Shown here one piece after another: positions 4,160 through 5,058 of a DNA stretch of 5,058 bases. The DNA is from DASYYE01 sp035946955 (lineage in GTDB: Bacteria > Actinomycetota > Actinomycetes > Streptosporangiales > Streptosporangiaceae), in the NCBI GenBank assembly GCA_035946955.1, contig DASYYE010000348.1, positions 1 to 5,058 of the forward strand, read 5' to 3'. The notes beneath the pieces were generated by a model. The model saw nothing but the letters and a program-made list of their open reading frames with translations. It searched no databases and had not been told where the DNA came from. Every line of letters begins with the position of its first letter. Within the stretch, counting starts at the first letter, position 1. The translations under genes were made by a program, and so were the position numbers.

Positions 4160-5058
4160 ATGTCATCCATCCGTACGCGCTTCGTCGTGGCAGCAACCGC
4201 CGCGGCCCTAGCGCTCGCTGCCATCCCGTTCATCACCACGACCGCCCACGCCGCCCCGGGGCACACCGTCAAGGCCGCGGCCGCCGCATCGGTCACGCCC
4301 GCCCAGGCGCTGGCCTTCGTCCAGGCGAATATGACGGCCGCGAACCAGGTCAACTCCCTACCCCACATCAACACCATGACGCGGGCCATGAACGTGAACG
4401 TGTACCAGGTGACACCGGGCGTCTTCGCCTACACCTCCAGCATGGCCATCGACACCGACGGCAGCGACCCCAACCCCGACCCCGACCACCAGAGCACGAC
4501 GACCTTCCAAGACAGCAACGGCGCGCAGCTGGGCGCGGCACACGTGCCCTACTACGTGCTGGGCGACGACTGCTTCGACAAGGTGTCTCCCTGCCCGCAC
4601 TTCTTCTACCCGGAGCACAACATCGCGGGCCGCCAGTTCGCGCTGATCTTCTACAACGGCCAGGTCATCGGCTCGATCTTCGGCGACACGCAGGGCACCG
4701 ACACCACCCCCACCTCCAACAACGACTCCCGTGAACTGGGCGAGGCGTCTGTGAAGGCGGCCCAGCTGCTCGGCATCCCCAGCAGCGGCACCACTGGTGG
4801 TGTTGACAACGGCGTGACCGTGGTGATCTTCTCCGGCCCATCCTGGGTCGTGAACGGCACCAACGCCACCCTGAACGCCAATGCCCAGGCCCTGGTCACC
4901 ACGGCCCTCAACAACCTCAGCAGCAACCCGGGGAATGACTTCTCCTTGTCGGTGAGCCCCGGGTCTGCCTCGGTGACGGCTGGCCAGTCGGCGTCGGCCA
5001 CGGTGAGCACGGCTGTGACCGCCGGGAATCCCGAGTCAGTGACGCTGTCCGCCTCCGG
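4160..5058 (+). CDS. Secreted GH75 chitosanase with Ig-like C-terminus (partial)
   Basis: Endo-acting chitosanase of glycoside hydrolase family 75, exported to cut beta-1,4 bonds in chitosan from fungal walls. The 299 visible residues begin with a signal peptide: Arg5 and Arg7, then a hydrophobic stretch to about 26, and probable cleavage after AHA (residue 31). The catalytic domain spans about 45-255. It contains MAIDTDGSDP (96-105), DDCFDKVSPCPHFF with Cys138 and Cys145 likely paired, ALIFYNGQVIGSIFGDTQG (161-179), RELGEASVKAAQLLGIP (191-207) and SGPSWVVNGTNATLNANAQA (225-244). By comparison with the Fusarium GH75 enzyme, the catalytic acids should be Asp176 (in FGDT) and Glu195 (in GEAS). 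A second domain begins near NDFSLSVSPGSASVTAG (259-275), resembling the Ser/Thr/Val-rich Ig-like modules of actinobacterial secreted enzymes, and is cut by the window edge. The gene is monocistronic as far as seen and has no frame break. It probably responds to chitosan through the palindrome upstream. Confidence 0.9.
   Translation, partial: MSSIRTRFVVAATAAALALAAIPFITTTAHAAPGHTVKAAAAASVTPAQALAFVQANMTAANQVNSLPHINTMTRAMNVNVYQVTPGVFAYTSSMAIDTDGSDPNPDPDHQSTTTFQDSNGAQLGAAHVPYYVLGDDCFDKVSPCPHFFYPEHNIAGRQFALIFYNGQVIGSIFGDTQGTDTTPTSNNDSRELGEASVKAAQLLGIPSSGTTGGVDNGVTVVIFSGPSWVVNGTNATLNANAQALVTTALNNLSSNPGNDFSLSVSPGSASVTAGQSASATVSTAVTAGNPESVTLSAS

Noticed and set aside
4358..5010. Minus-strand open frames opposite the chitosanase
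   Set aside because: They are antisense shadows typical of high-GC genes; the plus strand has signal peptide, catalytic motifs and ribosome binding site.

Overview
The window is high-GC DNA with strong G/C preference at third codon positions and GGAGG-type ribosome binding sites. It also carries a secreted family 75 chitosanase of the kind found in soil actinomycetes. Together these point to a Streptomyces-like actinobacterium; the genus is an inference.

Layout, left to right. Positions 1-229 hold no convincing gene, only a hairpin (57-86). Positions 230-946 (minus strand) are the remains of an aldo/keto reductase: the N-terminal part is missing and the rest is split over several frames. Positions 1122-2138 (minus) are an intact gene for a seven-bladed beta-propeller lectin of the PLL type, with seven very similar blades, followed by a terminator-like hairpin. 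A 444-bp divergent gap (2139-2582) separates it from a RimJ/RimL-type GNAT acetyltransferase (2583-3153, plus) that carries two frameshifts. Next comes a tyrosine recombinase (3241-3841, plus) that lacks its N-terminal domain and has three frameshifts. It lies 59 bp from a 42-bp exact-boundary 3' half of a tRNA-Ala(GGC) gene (3901-3942), a classic attachment-site core. After a gap with a 19-bp imperfect palindrome (4117-4135), a GH75 chitosanase (4160 to the window end, plus) begins with a signal peptide and runs off the right edge inside an Ig-like C-terminal domain.

The aldo/keto reductase, acetyltransferase and integrase together carry about eight reading-frame breaks, while the lectin and chitosanase carry none. 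This looks like an accessory region built around a dead integrative element, flanked or interrupted by two intact glycan-related genes. The lectin and chitosanase both act on carbohydrates, but they are on opposite strands with separate control regions, so no shared pathway is shown. I found no CRISPR array, transposase, rRNA or complete tRNA. The most unusual items are the highly regular propeller gene, the integrase/tRNA-fragment arrangement that lacks the tRNA 5' half, and the palindrome in front of the chitosanase.
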